Below, one piece after another: positions 36,109 through 46,873 of a stretch of 64,000 bases of DNA. Numbering within the stretch: the first letter of the stretch is position 1; the number at the start of each line of letters is the position of its first letter. A program made the position numbers and the translations under genes. The notes beneath the pieces are model-generated. The model did no database searches and was not told the DNA's origin. It saw nothing but the letters and a program-made list of their open reading frames with translations. The DNA comes from Flavobacterium sp. (GTDB lineage: Bacteria; Bacteroidota; Bacteroidia; Flavobacteriales; Flavobacteriaceae), in the NCBI GenBank assembly GCA_016714905.1, contig JADKBW010000007.1, positions 124,001 through 188,000 on the forward strand, in the 5' to 3' direction.

Positions 36109-38890
36109 ATGCCGAAATTCTACTTTCTACTTTTGTTTTTTACTTCGATTGTTTTTTCTCAAAATACGATTGTAATTAAAGGAAAAATCCTCGAGAAGAA
36201 CACGCAAGTTCCATTAGAATCCGCGACGGTTTACCTCACGTCTGTCAAGGATTCTACCGTCATAGATTATACTATTACCGATAAAAACGGGTTGTTTAAA
36301 ATGGAAACTAGGAAACTCAACAAGCCTGTTTTTTTGAAAGTTTCCTATATGGGTTATCAGTCCTTCCAACAAGAACAAGAGTCTATTGCGGAATCAAAAG
36401 ATTTTGGAATTATTCGATTAGAGGAAAATGCCAACAATTTGAATGAAGTAATTGTCAAAAGTGAAGCGCCGCCCATTCGAATTAAGAAAGATACGTTGGA
36501 GTTTAATGCGTCTTCGTTTAAAGTGCGCCCCGATTCTAATGTGGAGTCTTTACTTAAACAATTGCCTGGAGTAGAAATAGACGCTGATGGAAAAATTACG
36601 GTCAATGGCAAAGAAGTCAATCAAGTATTAGTCAACGGCAAACCATTTTTTGACAAAGATGGAAAAATAGCGCTGCAAAGTTTACCCTCAGACATTATCA
36701 ATAAAGTGCAAGTCACCGACACCAAAACGAGAAAAGAAGAACTCACCAAACAAGCCGCGAGTTCTAACAATGCGAGTATCAATTTGACCATCGATGAAGA
36801 TAAAAATAAAGGATTGTTTGGCAAGTTTATGGGTGGCTACGGTTCGGATAAGCGCTATGAAAGTAGTGCCTTAATCAACTATTTTAAAAACAAGCGCAAG
36901 GTTAGTGTATTGGCGTCTTCCAACAATATCAATTCTACCGGATTTTCTATGGATGAAGTTTTTGATAATATGGGTGGCGGTCGAAATGTTGCCTATTTTT
37001 ATAATAGTGACGGCAGTTACGGAATTGGGAATATGCGTTTCGGCGGGAACAAGGGAATTACACAATCGAATATGGTCAGGGGTGAACTATGCAGATGAAT
37101 GGGTGAAAAATTTGGATTCAAATGCCAGCTATTTCTTCACCAATGCGAATACCAACAACGTCAATACAACCAGTCAGATCAATTTATTACCAACTGGAAA
37201 TTTTACGACAACTTCCGTTTCAAAAACCAATGAAGACCGTTATGGGCATAATCTAAACACCATTTTTGAGCATAAAATAGACTCAACAGGTGTTTTGGAA
37301 TTGACTACCAAATTTCAAAAATCGAATAGCAAATACGGATCTGATTCATCTCAAGCATCAATAGATGAAAATGAAATATTACTCAATGAAGCGTCTTCGA
37401 AAACTTTTGACGATAATGATCGCACCAATTTTAGCAACAACATCAATTTTAATAAAGCTTTCAAAAGAAAAGGGCGCAATATCAATATCTCTTTATCCAA
37501 TGCTAATTCTAATGAAAAAGTCAATTCATTAAATCAATCAACTTCTATTTTTTACCAAAGTGGCGCGCCCACAGATATTCGAAATCAGAAAATCAACAAT
37601 AGAAATATCAATGATGTGTATGATGGAGAAGTTCAATATATGGAGCCTATTACCGATTCGTTACAAGTAAGTATGGGTGTTTACATCAAACGCGACAGGA
37701 GCATTGAAGAAAGGCAGTCATTTGATTTTGATGCGTTATCACTGTCGTATTCCAGCTTTAATCCAGAATTGTCCAATTTTACCCAGTCGACTGTTAAAAT
37801 GATTTGCCCAAAATCAGGCTTTTCAATTCAGAAAAAGAAGCTGTCATTGTCAATGACTGGTGGAACCAACATTGTTCAATTTGAAAATTTTTCAAACTAC
37901 CTTGGAACAGATTTTCAACTGAATAAAGAGTATTTCTTTCCGTATGCGCAAGCTAATTTTAATTATGAATTGGCAAAGTCGAAGCACATTTGGTTTAGTT
38001 ACGATTATCAAGTCAATATGCCACGAGCCAATCAGTTGCTTCCGGTTGAAAACATCGCGAATCCGCTTAATACTTTTATTGGAAATCCGAATATTGATTT
38101 AATTAAGAATCATTCGATTTATCTCAATTTCAACAATTTTGATTACGCCACACGAACAGGTTACACGATTTATGGCGGTGGTGATTTCTATGACAGTCAA
38201 GTAGTTTCTTCTACGATTTTTGATGCGAACGGAAAACGAACAACCACTTATGAAAATGTAGCGGGGACAATAGAGTCATGGTGTGGCGGGCATTGGAATA
38301 AGACCTATAAAAGAGAAGCGCATACATATAAAGTAAATTTTGGTCTGCAAAATAACTACACCAAGTCGAAAGGATTTACCAACGGAGAACTATTTGAAGC
38401 AGACGCTTTCCAATTTACGCCCAGAGTCGGTTTTACCTATGAATATGGGGAGTTGCTTACGATTAGTCCGTCGTATAATGTGTCATTTAGTAATACCAAA
38501 TACACGAACTATATCATAGAAGCTACGTCGAATGTGTTACATCGATTCAATTTGCAAACTACCACTTATTGGCCGAAGAACTGGGTTTTCGGTAATGATT
38601 TTGGTTATACTTACAATTCCAATATCGCCGACGGATTCAAAAAAGATTTTTACTTATGGAATACTAGCTTAGCGTATAGTTTTTACAATAAAAAGTTTAC
38701 TGCCAAAGTGAAAGTTTATGATATATTAAATCAAAACCAAAGCAATTCTAGAACCATTACGCCCACAACGATTCGAGATGAAGAGAACATTGTTTTGCAA
38801 CGGTATGTGATGTTTTCGTTGACTTACAAAATCGAAAAGTTTGCTGGAAAAGAAAAGCCTTCACGAGGCGGAAGATACTGGATGCATTAA
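36109..38890 (+). pseudogene. Outer-membrane beta-barrel protein with carboxypeptidase-like domain, frameshifted
   Basis: A signal peptide, a carboxypeptidase-regulatory-like domain (VIKGKILEKNTQVPLESATV, residues about 20-100), a TonB-plug-like domain (PLLKQLPGVEIDADG-like text near residue 145) and a long barrel ending PSRGGRYWMH. The first frame stops at 37098 while the barrel continues in another frame. Dropping one base at 37078 (GTCAGGGG) restores SNMVGVNYADEW and a protein of about 926 residues of the OMP_b-brl family. Probably a surface receptor or transport-like protein; substrate unknown. The frameshift may be a sequencing error. Confidence 0.8.
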
Positions 38891-38963
38891 GACATAGATT
38901 AGTTTTCTTCTAAGTAGTGATATCTGCTTCTAATCAACTAATTTTGTTTTTTAATATTGAGGT

Positions 38964-40343
38964 ATGAAATACACTTTACTTTTTCTGATTTCCTGTTTCT
39001 CAGGACTTTTTGCTCAAGTCACGCTGAAGATCACATCGCTTCCAGCAAATACTCCAGCAAATGCCACTATATATTTAGCAGGTTCTGTCAACGGCTGAAC
39101 TGCGGGAGATCCAAATTACCTACTGCAATCCGATGGATTGGGTAATTGGCAAATTGTGATTCCACAAGGAACGGGAACGGTTGAATATAACTTCACGCGA
39201 GGAAGTTGGCCAACAGTTGAAGGAAATGCCACAGGAAGTTTTTTGCCCAATAGAAGTTTTACGCATACAAACCAACCACAAACCATCAATCTGACGATAC
39301 AATCGTGGGAGGATTTGGGAAGTGGCGCAACAAGTACCGCGGCATCCAATGTGCAAATATTGAGTAATTCGTTTGGCATTCCACAATTGAGCACCTCGAG
39401 AAGAATTTGGCTGTATTTACCTCCAGATTACAACACTTCTACTAAGTATTATCCTGTTTTATATATGCAGGATGGGCAAAATTTATTTGACAATGTGACT
39501 TCTTTTTCTGGTGAATGGCAAGTAGATGAAACTTTAAATACATTGTTTAATCAAGGTGATTACGGAGCAATTGTCGTCGGTATTGATAATGGTGGAGGCG
39601 AGCGACTCAACGAATATTCGCCGTGGGTTAATCCGCAATACGGAGGAGGCGACGGAGATGATTACGCCGCTTTTATGGCAAACACACTAAAGCCTTATAT
39701 CGATGCGAATTACAGAACACGTCCAGAACCCGCAATGAACGCTTTAGTCGGAAGTTCAATGGGCGCATTAATTGCAACTTATGGCGCCTGTGAGTTTCCG
39801 AATGCGTTTCGCAAAGTTGGTAATTTGAGTCCAGCCTATTGGTTTGCTTTGAGTAATTTGAATACCTATATCAATTCTTCCGTAAGTGGTTTGCAAGATT
39901 ACAGAATGTACTTTGTGGCCGGAACGAATGAGTCTGCTACGATGGTGTCGAATACCAATGCGGTTAGAAATAATTTGTTAGCAAAAGGATTAACTTCAGC
40001 CAATGCATTGACCAAGTTTGATTCCTACGGAACGCACACAGAAAGTTATTGGAGAGGTGAATTTGGCGCATTATACCAATGGTTGTTTCAAAATGAAAAT
40101 TTATCAATAGCAACTTCAAGTTATCAGTCACCAAAGATTATTCAAACGCTGTCTGGAAAAATGGTTGTGGAAGGAATTCCATCACCGACCGATTTTGGAC
40201 TCTACGATTTATGGGGAAAACAAATAAAAACGATTACGCTATCCAATGGAACCTATCAATTCTTAGAGGAACTTTCAAAAGGAATTTATATTTTAAAAAG
40301 TAAAAATAACGAAATCGAAGCGATCAAGTTGGTTCGAAATTAA
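38964..40343 (+). pseudogene. Secreted alpha/beta-hydrolase (esterase D-like) with in-frame TGA
   Basis: From the ATG at 38964: a signal peptide, a starch-binding-like N-terminal domain (ending ...GSVNG then a stop), an esterase domain, and a T9SS-like C-terminal domain. TGA at 39096-39098 interrupts codon 45, at the place where NGW is expected in this domain, so TGG to TGA is likely. The esterase domain has YYPVLYMQDGQNLF and nucleophile GSSMGALIATYG, with His in SYGTHTESYW. Restored length is about 459 residues. The stretch from the next ATG (39138) alone lacks a signal peptide. Substrate unknown; error or nonsense mutation. Confidence 0.75.
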
Positions 40344-40374
40344 AAAAAGCTACAGGAATTGTAGCTTTTTTTTA
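40342..40374 (+). terminator. Intrinsic terminator after the esterase
   Basis: AAAAAAAGCTACA (40342-40354) pairs with TGTAGCTTTTTTT (40360-40372) around a 5-nt loop, with a T-tract; strong. Confidence 0.85.
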
Positions 40375-40452
40375 TATTCAAATCTCTCAAAGTCTCAAAT
40401 CTACTTTGTCTTAAATCCTTTGCGACTTCGCGTCTTTGCGAGCATTTTATCA

Positions 40453-41250
40453 CTACCAGTCACCACCACTTCCACCGCCGCTAAAGCCACCGCCGCCGAA
40501 GCCGCCGCCAAATCCACCGCCACCAGAAGAACCACCGTCGAAGCTGCCGCCGCCAAATCCACCACCGCTGCGACCGAGACTGCTTAAGATAATGACATCT
40601 AATAAACTTGGCCCGCTACCCGAGTTGCCCGAATTTCCTCCGTTTTTATTTCCTCGAGAAATAAGAAAGAGTAAAATAACTGCAATAATTATAAAAGGCA
40701 AGATGGGAAATTTATCTTTTTTATTTTTCTTTCGTTCGCCCTTGTATTTTCCCTTAAAAACATCAATAATCGCATCGGTTCCTTTGTCTAAGCCGCTGTA
40801 ATAACTCCCCGCTTTAAATTCAGGGATAATAATGTTTCGGGTAATTTCACCTCCGATACCAGCAGTCAATCGATCTTCTAAACCGTATCCGGCAGAAATC
40901 CAAATTTTGCGTTCCGCTTTGGCAAGTAAGATTATTACACCATTATCGTTTTGTTCACTGCCACCAATGCCCCATGTTTGTCCCCATTTTGGTGTGAGAA
41001 TACCGATGTCTTCGCCTTTTAGACTTTCAATGGTGATCACCACAATTTGGGTGGATGTGGAATCGGAATAACGAATCAGTTTTTCTTCGAGTTGCTTTTT
41101 TTCTGTGGCACTCAAAACATTCGCATAGTCATAAACACTCGTTTGAAAGTCAGGTTTCTTGGGAATGTCAAATTGTGCAAATCCAAAATTAGAGACCAAT
41201 AAAAGGATTACCAAACTAAAGAAATGGAACTTAAATAGAATTGCTTTCAT
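40453..41250 (-). CDS. TPM-domain membrane protein with Gly-rich tail
   Basis: 265 residues: signal peptide (NFGFAQF), TPM domain (VYDYANVLSATEKKQLEEKL, then IGTLTPKWGQTWGIGGSEQN-like text), one transmembrane helix (about 185-202, FPILPFIIIAVILLFLI), and a Gly/Ser-rich tail (GGGFGGGFGGGGFSGGG). TPM proteins occur with LemA, as here. Suggested roles include photosystem repair in plants and membrane stress in bacteria; the function is uncertain. Its ATG overlaps the preceding stop by one base. Confidence 0.85.
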   Translation of the reverse strand: MKAILFKFHFFSLVILLLVSNFGFAQFDIPKKPDFQTSVYDYANVLSATEKKQLEEKLIRYSDSTSTQIVVITIESLKGEDIGILTPKWGQTWGIGGSEQNDNGVIILLAKAERKIWISAGYGLEDRLTAGIGGEITRNIIIPEFKAGSYYSGLDKGTDAIIDVFKGKYKGERKKNKKDKFPILPFIIIAVILLFLISRGNKNGGNSGNSGSGPSLLDVIILSSLGRSGGGFGGGSFDGGSSGGGGFGGGFGGGGFSGGGSGGDW

Positions 41251-41687
41251 TATCCTTTTGAAATTTCGTTTGATAATTCGTTTGTGTCGCCTTCTTGAAA
41301 AGGAAAGAATTTTTTGAGTTGCTCTCCAGCTTTAGAAACACCATCAATCAATCCTTGCTTGAAGTTGCCCATCTTGAAATGAGAAGCCATTATTTCTTTG
41401 GTGCTATCCCAAAAATTGTCTGGAACCAAGTCATCGATGCCTTTGTCACCACAAATTACGAAAGCTCTATTTTTGACAGCAATGTAAATGAGCACACCAT
41501 TTTTCAATTCGGTGGCATCCATTTTAAGTTCATGAAAAATTTCTTTCGCACGATCAAATGGTTCTAAAGAAGTTTCTTTTTCAATGTGCACACGAATCTC
41601 ACCAGAAGTAGCCATTTCAGCCATTCGAATCGCTTCTACGACCGCCTGTTCTTCTTCTTGAGTGAGGAAATTTTCAACTTTCGACAT
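41250..41687 (-). CDS. TPM-domain protein
   Basis: About 145 residues from the ATG at 41687 (MSKVENFLTQEEEQAVVEAI); 13 upstream codons are not supported. A TPM domain (ATSGEIRVHIEKET, VLIYIAVKNRAFVICGDKGI) with no signal peptide or helix. It lies between lemA (83 nt upstream) and the other TPM gene (1-nt overlap), forming the LemA-TPM-TPM module common in Bacteroidota. Confidence 0.82.
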   Translation of the reverse strand: MSKVENFLTQEEEQAVVEAIRMAEMATSGEIRVHIEKETSLEPFDRAKEIFHELKMDATELKNGVLIYIAVKNRAFVICGDKGIDDLVPDNFWDSTKEIMASHFKMGNFKQGLIDGVSKAGEQLKKFFPFQEGDTNELSNEISKG

Positions 41688-41769
41688 GGATTGTTTTTTA
41701 GTAAAAACGGACTTCAAACACAGCACAAGAATTAGCCCTGGCTAAGAATGAAATCCGTTTTGGATTTTT

Positions 41770-42363
41770 TTAGAATTTAACTTCAACCGGCTTGTCAGCG
41801 CCTTCAACAGATTTAAAATAAGGTTTTTCTTTATAACTGCCCAAAACAAAACTTTGTGGCATGGCTAAAACGTAACCGTTATAAACTTCTACCGATTCAT
41901 TAAAACGAGTTCTTGACGTCAAAATTTGATTTTCTGTGCTCGCCAATTCATCTTGAAGTTTTAAGAAATTACCGTTTGCTTTTAATTCAGGATATCTTTC
42001 TACAGAAACTAATAATCGGGATAATGAAGACGAAACGCCCGACTGTGCTTGTTGAAATTGCGCAAATTGTTCCGGCGTAATGTTCGTCGGATCAATAGAA
42101 ACGGAGGTTGCTTTCGCTCGCGCTTCGATTACCGCAGTTAAAGTACTTTTTTCAAAGTCAGCGGCACCTTTTACCGTATTCACTAAATTACCAATCAAAT
42201 CATTTCTTCTTTGATACGCTGTTTCCACATTTCCCCATTCTTTACCCACTGCTTGATTGTATCGCAAGGCAGTGTTTTTGGCTCCTATTACCCATACAAT
42301 AAGTACTAGTGCAATTATTCCAACGATTCCAATTCCAATAATCCAAGGCAAAAATCTTCTCAT
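41770..42363 (-). CDS. LemA family protein
   Basis: 197 residues: one N-terminal membrane helix (about 5-27, PWIIGIGIVGIIALVLIVWV) and the helical LemA domain (YNQAVGKEWGNVETAYQRRN, LIGNLVNTVKG, and VYNGYVLAMPQSFV). The function of the family is not settled. It is first of the LemA-TPM-TPM set and lies 79 nt downstream of the MerR regulator gene. Confidence 0.92.
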   Translation of the reverse strand: MRRFLPWIIGIGIVGIIALVLIVWVIGAKNTALRYNQAVGKEWGNVETAYQRRNDLIGNLVNTVKGAADFEKSTLTAVIEARAKATSVSIDPTNITPEQFAQFQQAQSGVSSSLSRLLVSVERYPELKANGNFLKLQDELASTENQILTSRTRFNESVEVYNGYVLAMPQSFVLGSYKEKPYFKSVEGADKPVEVKF

Positions 42364-42442
42364 GTTTGTTTAATTTTAAAGTTTAGTATTTAATTTATTT
42401 TAAGTTCTATTTTTAATTTTGCTAACCTACAACCTACAACTC

Positions 42443-42775
42443 CTACAACTCACCCTTAATCGTTAGCAATTGGTTCTTAATTCCCTCCAATTTGCTAATG
42501 ATTTCATACTTGTCTAAAGTCTTTTTCTGCCCTTCTTTCAAATGAATTTTAGCGCCTTCCAAGGTAAATCCTCTTTCTTTTACCAAATGATAAATCAATT
42601 GAATATTTTTCACGTCTTCGGGTGTAAACATCCGATTGCCTTTTGCATTTTTTCTCGGTTTGAGGATGTCAAATTCTTTGTCCCAAAAACGAAGTAAGGA
42701 AGCGTTGACATCAAAAGCCTTGGCCAATTCGCCAATGCTGTAGTACCGTTTGTCTGGAGATAAATTTAATTGCAT
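42443..42775 (-). CDS. MerR-family transcriptional regulator
   Basis: 110 residues with a winged-helix MerR DNA-binding domain (YSIGELAKAFDVNASLLRFW, then RMFTPEDVKNIQLIYHLVKE). The short C-terminal part has no metal-binding cysteines, so the effector is unknown. The ATG shares one base with the stop of the upstream M23 peptidase gene, so they are probably cotranscribed. It may control the LemA/TPM genes that follow. Confidence 0.88.
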   Translation of the reverse strand: MQLNLSPDKRYYSIGELAKAFDVNASLLRFWDKEFDILKPRKNAKGNRMFTPEDVKNIQLIYHLVKERGFTLEGAKIHLKEGQKKTLDKYEIISKLEGIKNQLLTIKGEL

Positions 42776-43752
42776 TAGTCTAAAGATTGATTTTCTTGAT
42801 TTGCTAACTTGGTTATGACAACGTATTCCGCTGCCGAGATATTGCCGTAATAAAAATTGAGCGGATTGACGACCTCTCCGCCTTTGTGTACTTCATAATG
42901 TAAATGCGGTGCTTCCGACCGTCCTGTGCTTCCCACATAACCAATGACATCACCTCTTTTGACGGTTTGTCCCGCTCTGCAATTGTACTTGCTCAAATGC
43001 CCATACAGCGTTTCGTAACCAAAACCATGTCGAATAACGATATGATTTCCATAACCTGAAGCGGTATTGTCTGCCCTTGCAATGACACCGTCTCCAGTGG
43101 CGTAAATCGGTGTTCCACTGCGAGCTGAAAAGTCCATGCCTTCATGAAATTTTCGCACCTTGGTAAACGGATCTGACCGATATCCAAAACCAGAAGCAAT
43201 TTGTTTCAAGTTTTCATTTCGAACGGGTTGAATCGCTAAAATAACCGACAATAATTTATTTTTTTCTTTAGCTAATTTAAGAATTTCATCCAATGATCAC
43301 GATTGAATTGCCAATTGTTTTGATATCACATCAACACGCTTTGAGGTGTTGACTACCAAATCCGAATTGTTATAACCTTCCAATTCAACATATCTGTTTA
43401 CGCCACCAAAACCTGCTTTTCGCTGCTCGTCGGGAATCGCCGAAGTATTAAAATATACGCGATAAATGTTATTGTCGCGATCTTGAATGTGCTCCAATAC
43501 TTCATCAATTTGATCCATTTTTCTATTCAAAATGGCGTATTGTAATTTGAAGTTTTCAATTTCACGGGTCAACAATCGGTCTTTAGGAGTTTCAAAAAAG
43601 GGCGTATTCAACAAAACAACAAAACTCAAAAATCCAAAAAGTGCTGAAGCAACCAGAAACAAGGCAACGTACGCAAATTTCGTTCTCTTCTTGGTTTTGA
43701 TTTTTCGGTACGCTAAATTTTCAGAATCGTAATAATATTTTACCTTCGCCAT
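42775..43752 (-). pseudogene. M23 (LytM) peptidase, in-frame TGA between anchor and catalytic parts
   Basis: A single gene of about 325 residues reading MAKVKYYYDSENLAYRKIKT (start at 43752), one transmembrane helix (about 27-48), a coiled coil, then the peptidase domain (FGYRSDPFTKVRKFHEGMDF, then HGFGYETLYGHLSKY and PHLHYEV, covering the HxxxD, His and HxH zinc positions). A TGA at 43297-43299 interrupts it with both sides in the same frame (AIQS, stop, SLDEILK). Probably a single-base change, for example CGA to TGA. It cleaves peptidoglycan cross-links or acts as a cell-wall factor. Divergent from alaS. Confidence 0.8.
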
Positions 43753-43766
43753 GTTTTAAAAAATCC

Positions 43767-43774
43767 TATTTTTG
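43767..43774 (+). promoter_or_regulatory. TAnnTTTG box in the M23-alaS divergent region
   Basis: TATTTTTG followed by C lies in plus orientation, just outside the minus-strand M23 start. If used for alaS it would give a leader of over 350 nt that includes repeat copy D; a nearer promoter is possible. Confidence 0.3.
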
Positions 43775-43853
43775 CACCTCAGAAAAGGGTTAGTCGAACA
43801 AATTTAAGAAATGTTTCTTTGTTTGGCTCTTTTTTTAAATAATAAAAATAATT

Positions 43854-43932
43854 AGGGCCCAATCCGGCTGTGCGCTATATCTTTTCCGCCGAACGACGGC
43901 GCAAAAGGATGCCGCTTCCGTCCGGGGCAGAG
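43854..43932 (+). repeat. Dispersed structured intergenic repeat, short copy D
   Basis: AGGGCCCAATCCGGCTG ... TTCCGTCCGGGGCAG. The outer stem GCC..CCGG / CCGGGGC and the inner stem CTTTTCCGCCG / CGGCGCAAAAG (one mismatch) differ in sequence from the other copies but keep pairing. Part of the 387-nt gap between the M23 gene and alaS. Confidence 0.7.
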
Positions 43933-43980
43933 AATCAAACTTTAATCGGGGAACCGTTTAATCAATGGAAACTAATTAAT

Positions 43981-44139
43981 ATTCGGCAAATCAAAATGTT
44001 TAATCGTTTAAATGTTTAATCGTTAAACCGAAAGAAACTATTAACGATTACACAAATAAGCGCATTAACGATTACACGATTACACAAATCAACGCATAAA
44101 CGATTACACAAATCAACACATAAACGATTGCACAATACA
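43981..44139 (+). repeat. AACGATTACACAAAT-type tandem repeats before alaS
   Basis: About four degenerate units of AACGATTACACAAAT, preceded by TTTAATCGTT words and GTTAAACCGAAAG, the inverted counterpart of the motif at 10095-10107. It runs up to the alaS start codon and holds no gene. Confidence 0.6.
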
Positions 44140-46803
44140 ATGACCTCACAAGACATTAGAAAACAGTTTCTCGATTTTTTCCAAAGCAAAGGACATTTGA
44201 TTGTTCCTTCTGCACCAATTGTTCTCAAAGACGATCCGACCTTAATGTTCAACAATTCAGGAATGGCGCAGTTTAAGGAATTTTTCTTAGGTAACGGAAC
44301 GCCCAAAAGTCAACGTATTGCCGATACACAAAAATGTCTTCGTGTATCTGGAAAACACAACGATTTGGAAGATGTAGGTTTTGATACGTATCACCACACC
44401 ATGTTTGAAATGTTAGGAAACTGGTCATTTGGAGATTACTTCAAGAAAGAAGCAATAAATTGGGCATGGCAATTATTGACCGAAGTTTATAAAATACCAA
44501 AGGAAAATCTTTATGTTTCCGTTTTTGAAGGTAGCAAAGAAGACAATGTTCCATTCGATCAAGAAGCTTGGGATATTTGGAAAGGCCTGATCGATGAAGA
44601 CAGAATCATCCTCGGGAATAAAAAAGACAACTTTTGGGAAATGGGCGATCAAGGTCCGTGTGGACCTTGTTCCGAAATTCATGTCGATTTGCGTTCTGCC
44701 GATGAAAAAGCCCTAGTGTCTGGAAAAAGTTTGGTCAATAATGATCATCCACAAGTGGTCGAAATCTGGAACAATGTGTTTATGGAATTCAATCGCAAAG
44801 CCGATGGTTCTTTAGAAAAATTACCTGCACAACACGTCGATACCGGAATGGGATTCGAGCGTTTGTGTATGGCTTTGCAAGGCGTAACGTCTAATTACGA
44901 CACCGATGTTTTTACTCCTTTGATTCATAAAGTGGAGCAAATCACCGGATTAAAGTATACTTCAAACGAAATTCAAAATATTAGCGAGGAACAAAATAAG
45001 ACGAACATCGCCATTCGCGTGGTGGTCGATCACGTTCGTGCCGTTGCCTTCGCGATTGCAGACGGACAATTGCCTTCTAATACTGGAGCTGGTTATGTGA
45101 TTCGCAGAATTTTGCGTCGCGCCATTCGTTATGGATTTACATTCCTAAATACTAAAGAACCTTTCATCAACAAATTGGTCGCGGTTTTGGCAGATCAAAT
45201 GGGTGAGTTTTTCCCTGAAATCAAGGCGCAACAGAGTTTGGTTACTAATGTGATTAAAGAAGAGAAGCGTCGTTTCTGCGCACCTTAGACCAAGGTTTGC
45301 AATTTTTGAAAAGAATTTTTGCATTAACCTTCCCTGAAAATAAAGTTGTTTCTAAAGAAAGGAAAAAATATTTCAGGTGTAACAGCATTTAAATTGTATG
45401 ACACTTTCGGTTTCCCAATTGATTTAACGAGATTAATAGCGAAAGAAAGAGGTTTAACAATTGATGAACAAGGTTTCGACGAAGCGATGTTGGAACAAAA
45501 AACACGGTCTCGCGCCGCTTCGGAAGTGTCTACAGAAGATTGGACGGTTTTGATTCCAGGAAATGTAGAAACCTTCGTGGGCTATGATCAATTGGAAAAT
45601 GAGGTAAAAATTACCCGCATCCGAAAAATTGATAGTAAGAAAGACGGTGTTTTATATCAAATCGTTCTCGATGCCACGCCCTTTTATCCAGAAGGTGGAG
45701 GACAAGTGGGAGATCGTGGCGTTTTGACTTCTGCCAATGAGATTATTGAAATCATCGATACCAAAAAAGAAAATAATTTAATCTTGCATTTTACAAAACA
45801 ACTCCCAGAAAATGTATCTGGTGGTTTTGTTGCTAAAGTCAATCAAGAATTAAGAGATCATTCCCAAAGCAATCATACGGCAACACATTTATTGCATCAA
45901 GCGCTACGCAGTATTTTAGGAACCCATGTCGAACAAAAAGGTTCGTTGGTTTCTCCTAATTATTTGCGTTTCGACTTTTCGCATTTTACCAAAGTTACCG
46001 ATGCTGAATTACAACAAGTGGAAGATTTTGTCAATGCGAGAATTCAAGAACAATTACCTTTGATTGAACGAAGAAATATTCCTTTTCAACAAGCGATTCA
46101 AGAAGGCGCAATGGCTTTATTTGGAGAGAAATATGGAGATTCAGTCCGCGCGATTAAGTTTGGAGAAAGCATGGAACTTTGTGGTGGAACGCATGTGAAA
46201 AACACGGGTGAGATCTGGCAGTTCAAAATAAAAAGTGAAGGCGCTGTTGCTGCAGGAATTCGAAGAATTGAGGCCATTACCAATCAAGGAGTTAAAGATT
46301 ACTATAAAAGTCAAGAGCAGGTGTTGCATGAGTTGTCAGAACTGCTAAAGAATCCGCAAGACACCATCAAAGCAGTGATTTCTTTACAAGAAGACAATGC
46401 GAAGCTGAGCAAGCAAATAGAAGCCTTAACGAAAGATAAAGTCAAAAATTTAACTGCAGAGTTGGTGCCTCAATTGCAAAATGTAAATGGGGTTCAATTT
46501 TTAGCAAAATTAGTAGACATAGACGCTAATAGTGTCAAAGACTTAGCATACGAAATAGGCAATACCGCCAAAAATATATTTCTTGTTTTTGCTACCGCTG
46601 ATGCCGATAAGCCAATGCTAACGTGCTATATTTCGAAAGAGTTGGTTGCCGAGAAAAATCTAAATGCTGGAAATGTTGTTCGAGAATTAGGAAAGTACAT
46701 TCAAGGTGGTGGTGGTGGACAACCTTTCTTCGCCACAGCAGGAGGCAAAAACATTGCGGGTATAACCGAGGCGTTAAATCATGCCGTTGAGTTTGTAAAT
46801 TGA
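44140..46803 (+). CDS. alaS: Alanine-tRNA ligase, two compensating frameshifts
   Basis: Starts at ATG 44140 (MTSQDIRKQFLDFFQSKGHL). The aminoacylation core (PTLMFNNSGMAQFKEFFLGN), editing motif NHTATHLLHQAL, zinc motif CGGTHVKNTG and C-Ala domain are present, about 887 residues. One base is missing near 45263 (expected EEEASFLRTLDQGLQ). The text runs in another frame to 45358-45360, where one extra A returns it (KEGKNISGVTAFKLYDTFGF). The paired indels leave total length right. AlaRS is essential, so the defects are almost certainly sequence errors. It charges tRNA-Ala and edits mischarged Ser/Gly. Confidence 0.92.
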
Positions 46804-46873
46804 CAGCTTAATTCTTAATTGTTAACATTTTCGTTAGCATTTTTTATGTTTATTTGCTTAAGAATAAAGTATC

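Noticed and set aside
39096..39098. TGA in the esterase as a selenocysteine or reassigned codon
   Set aside because: No SECIS-like structure was evident, the expected residue is Trp, and several genes in the window end with TGA, so ordinary stop or base error is the simpler reading.
40436..40801. Pro-rich plus-strand frame (PPPLPPPLKPPPP)
   Set aside because: Antisense of the Gly-rich tail of the TPM protein; the proline pattern is just complemented glycine codons.
43981..44139. CRISPR array
   Set aside because: The repeat units are short and degenerate with no regular spacers; they are tandem repeats, not a CRISPR array. No cas gene is nearby.
45263..45360. Programmed ribosomal frameshifting in alaS
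   Set aside because: Two opposite shifts 95 nt apart with no slippery heptamer plus pseudoknot pattern; read error is simpler.
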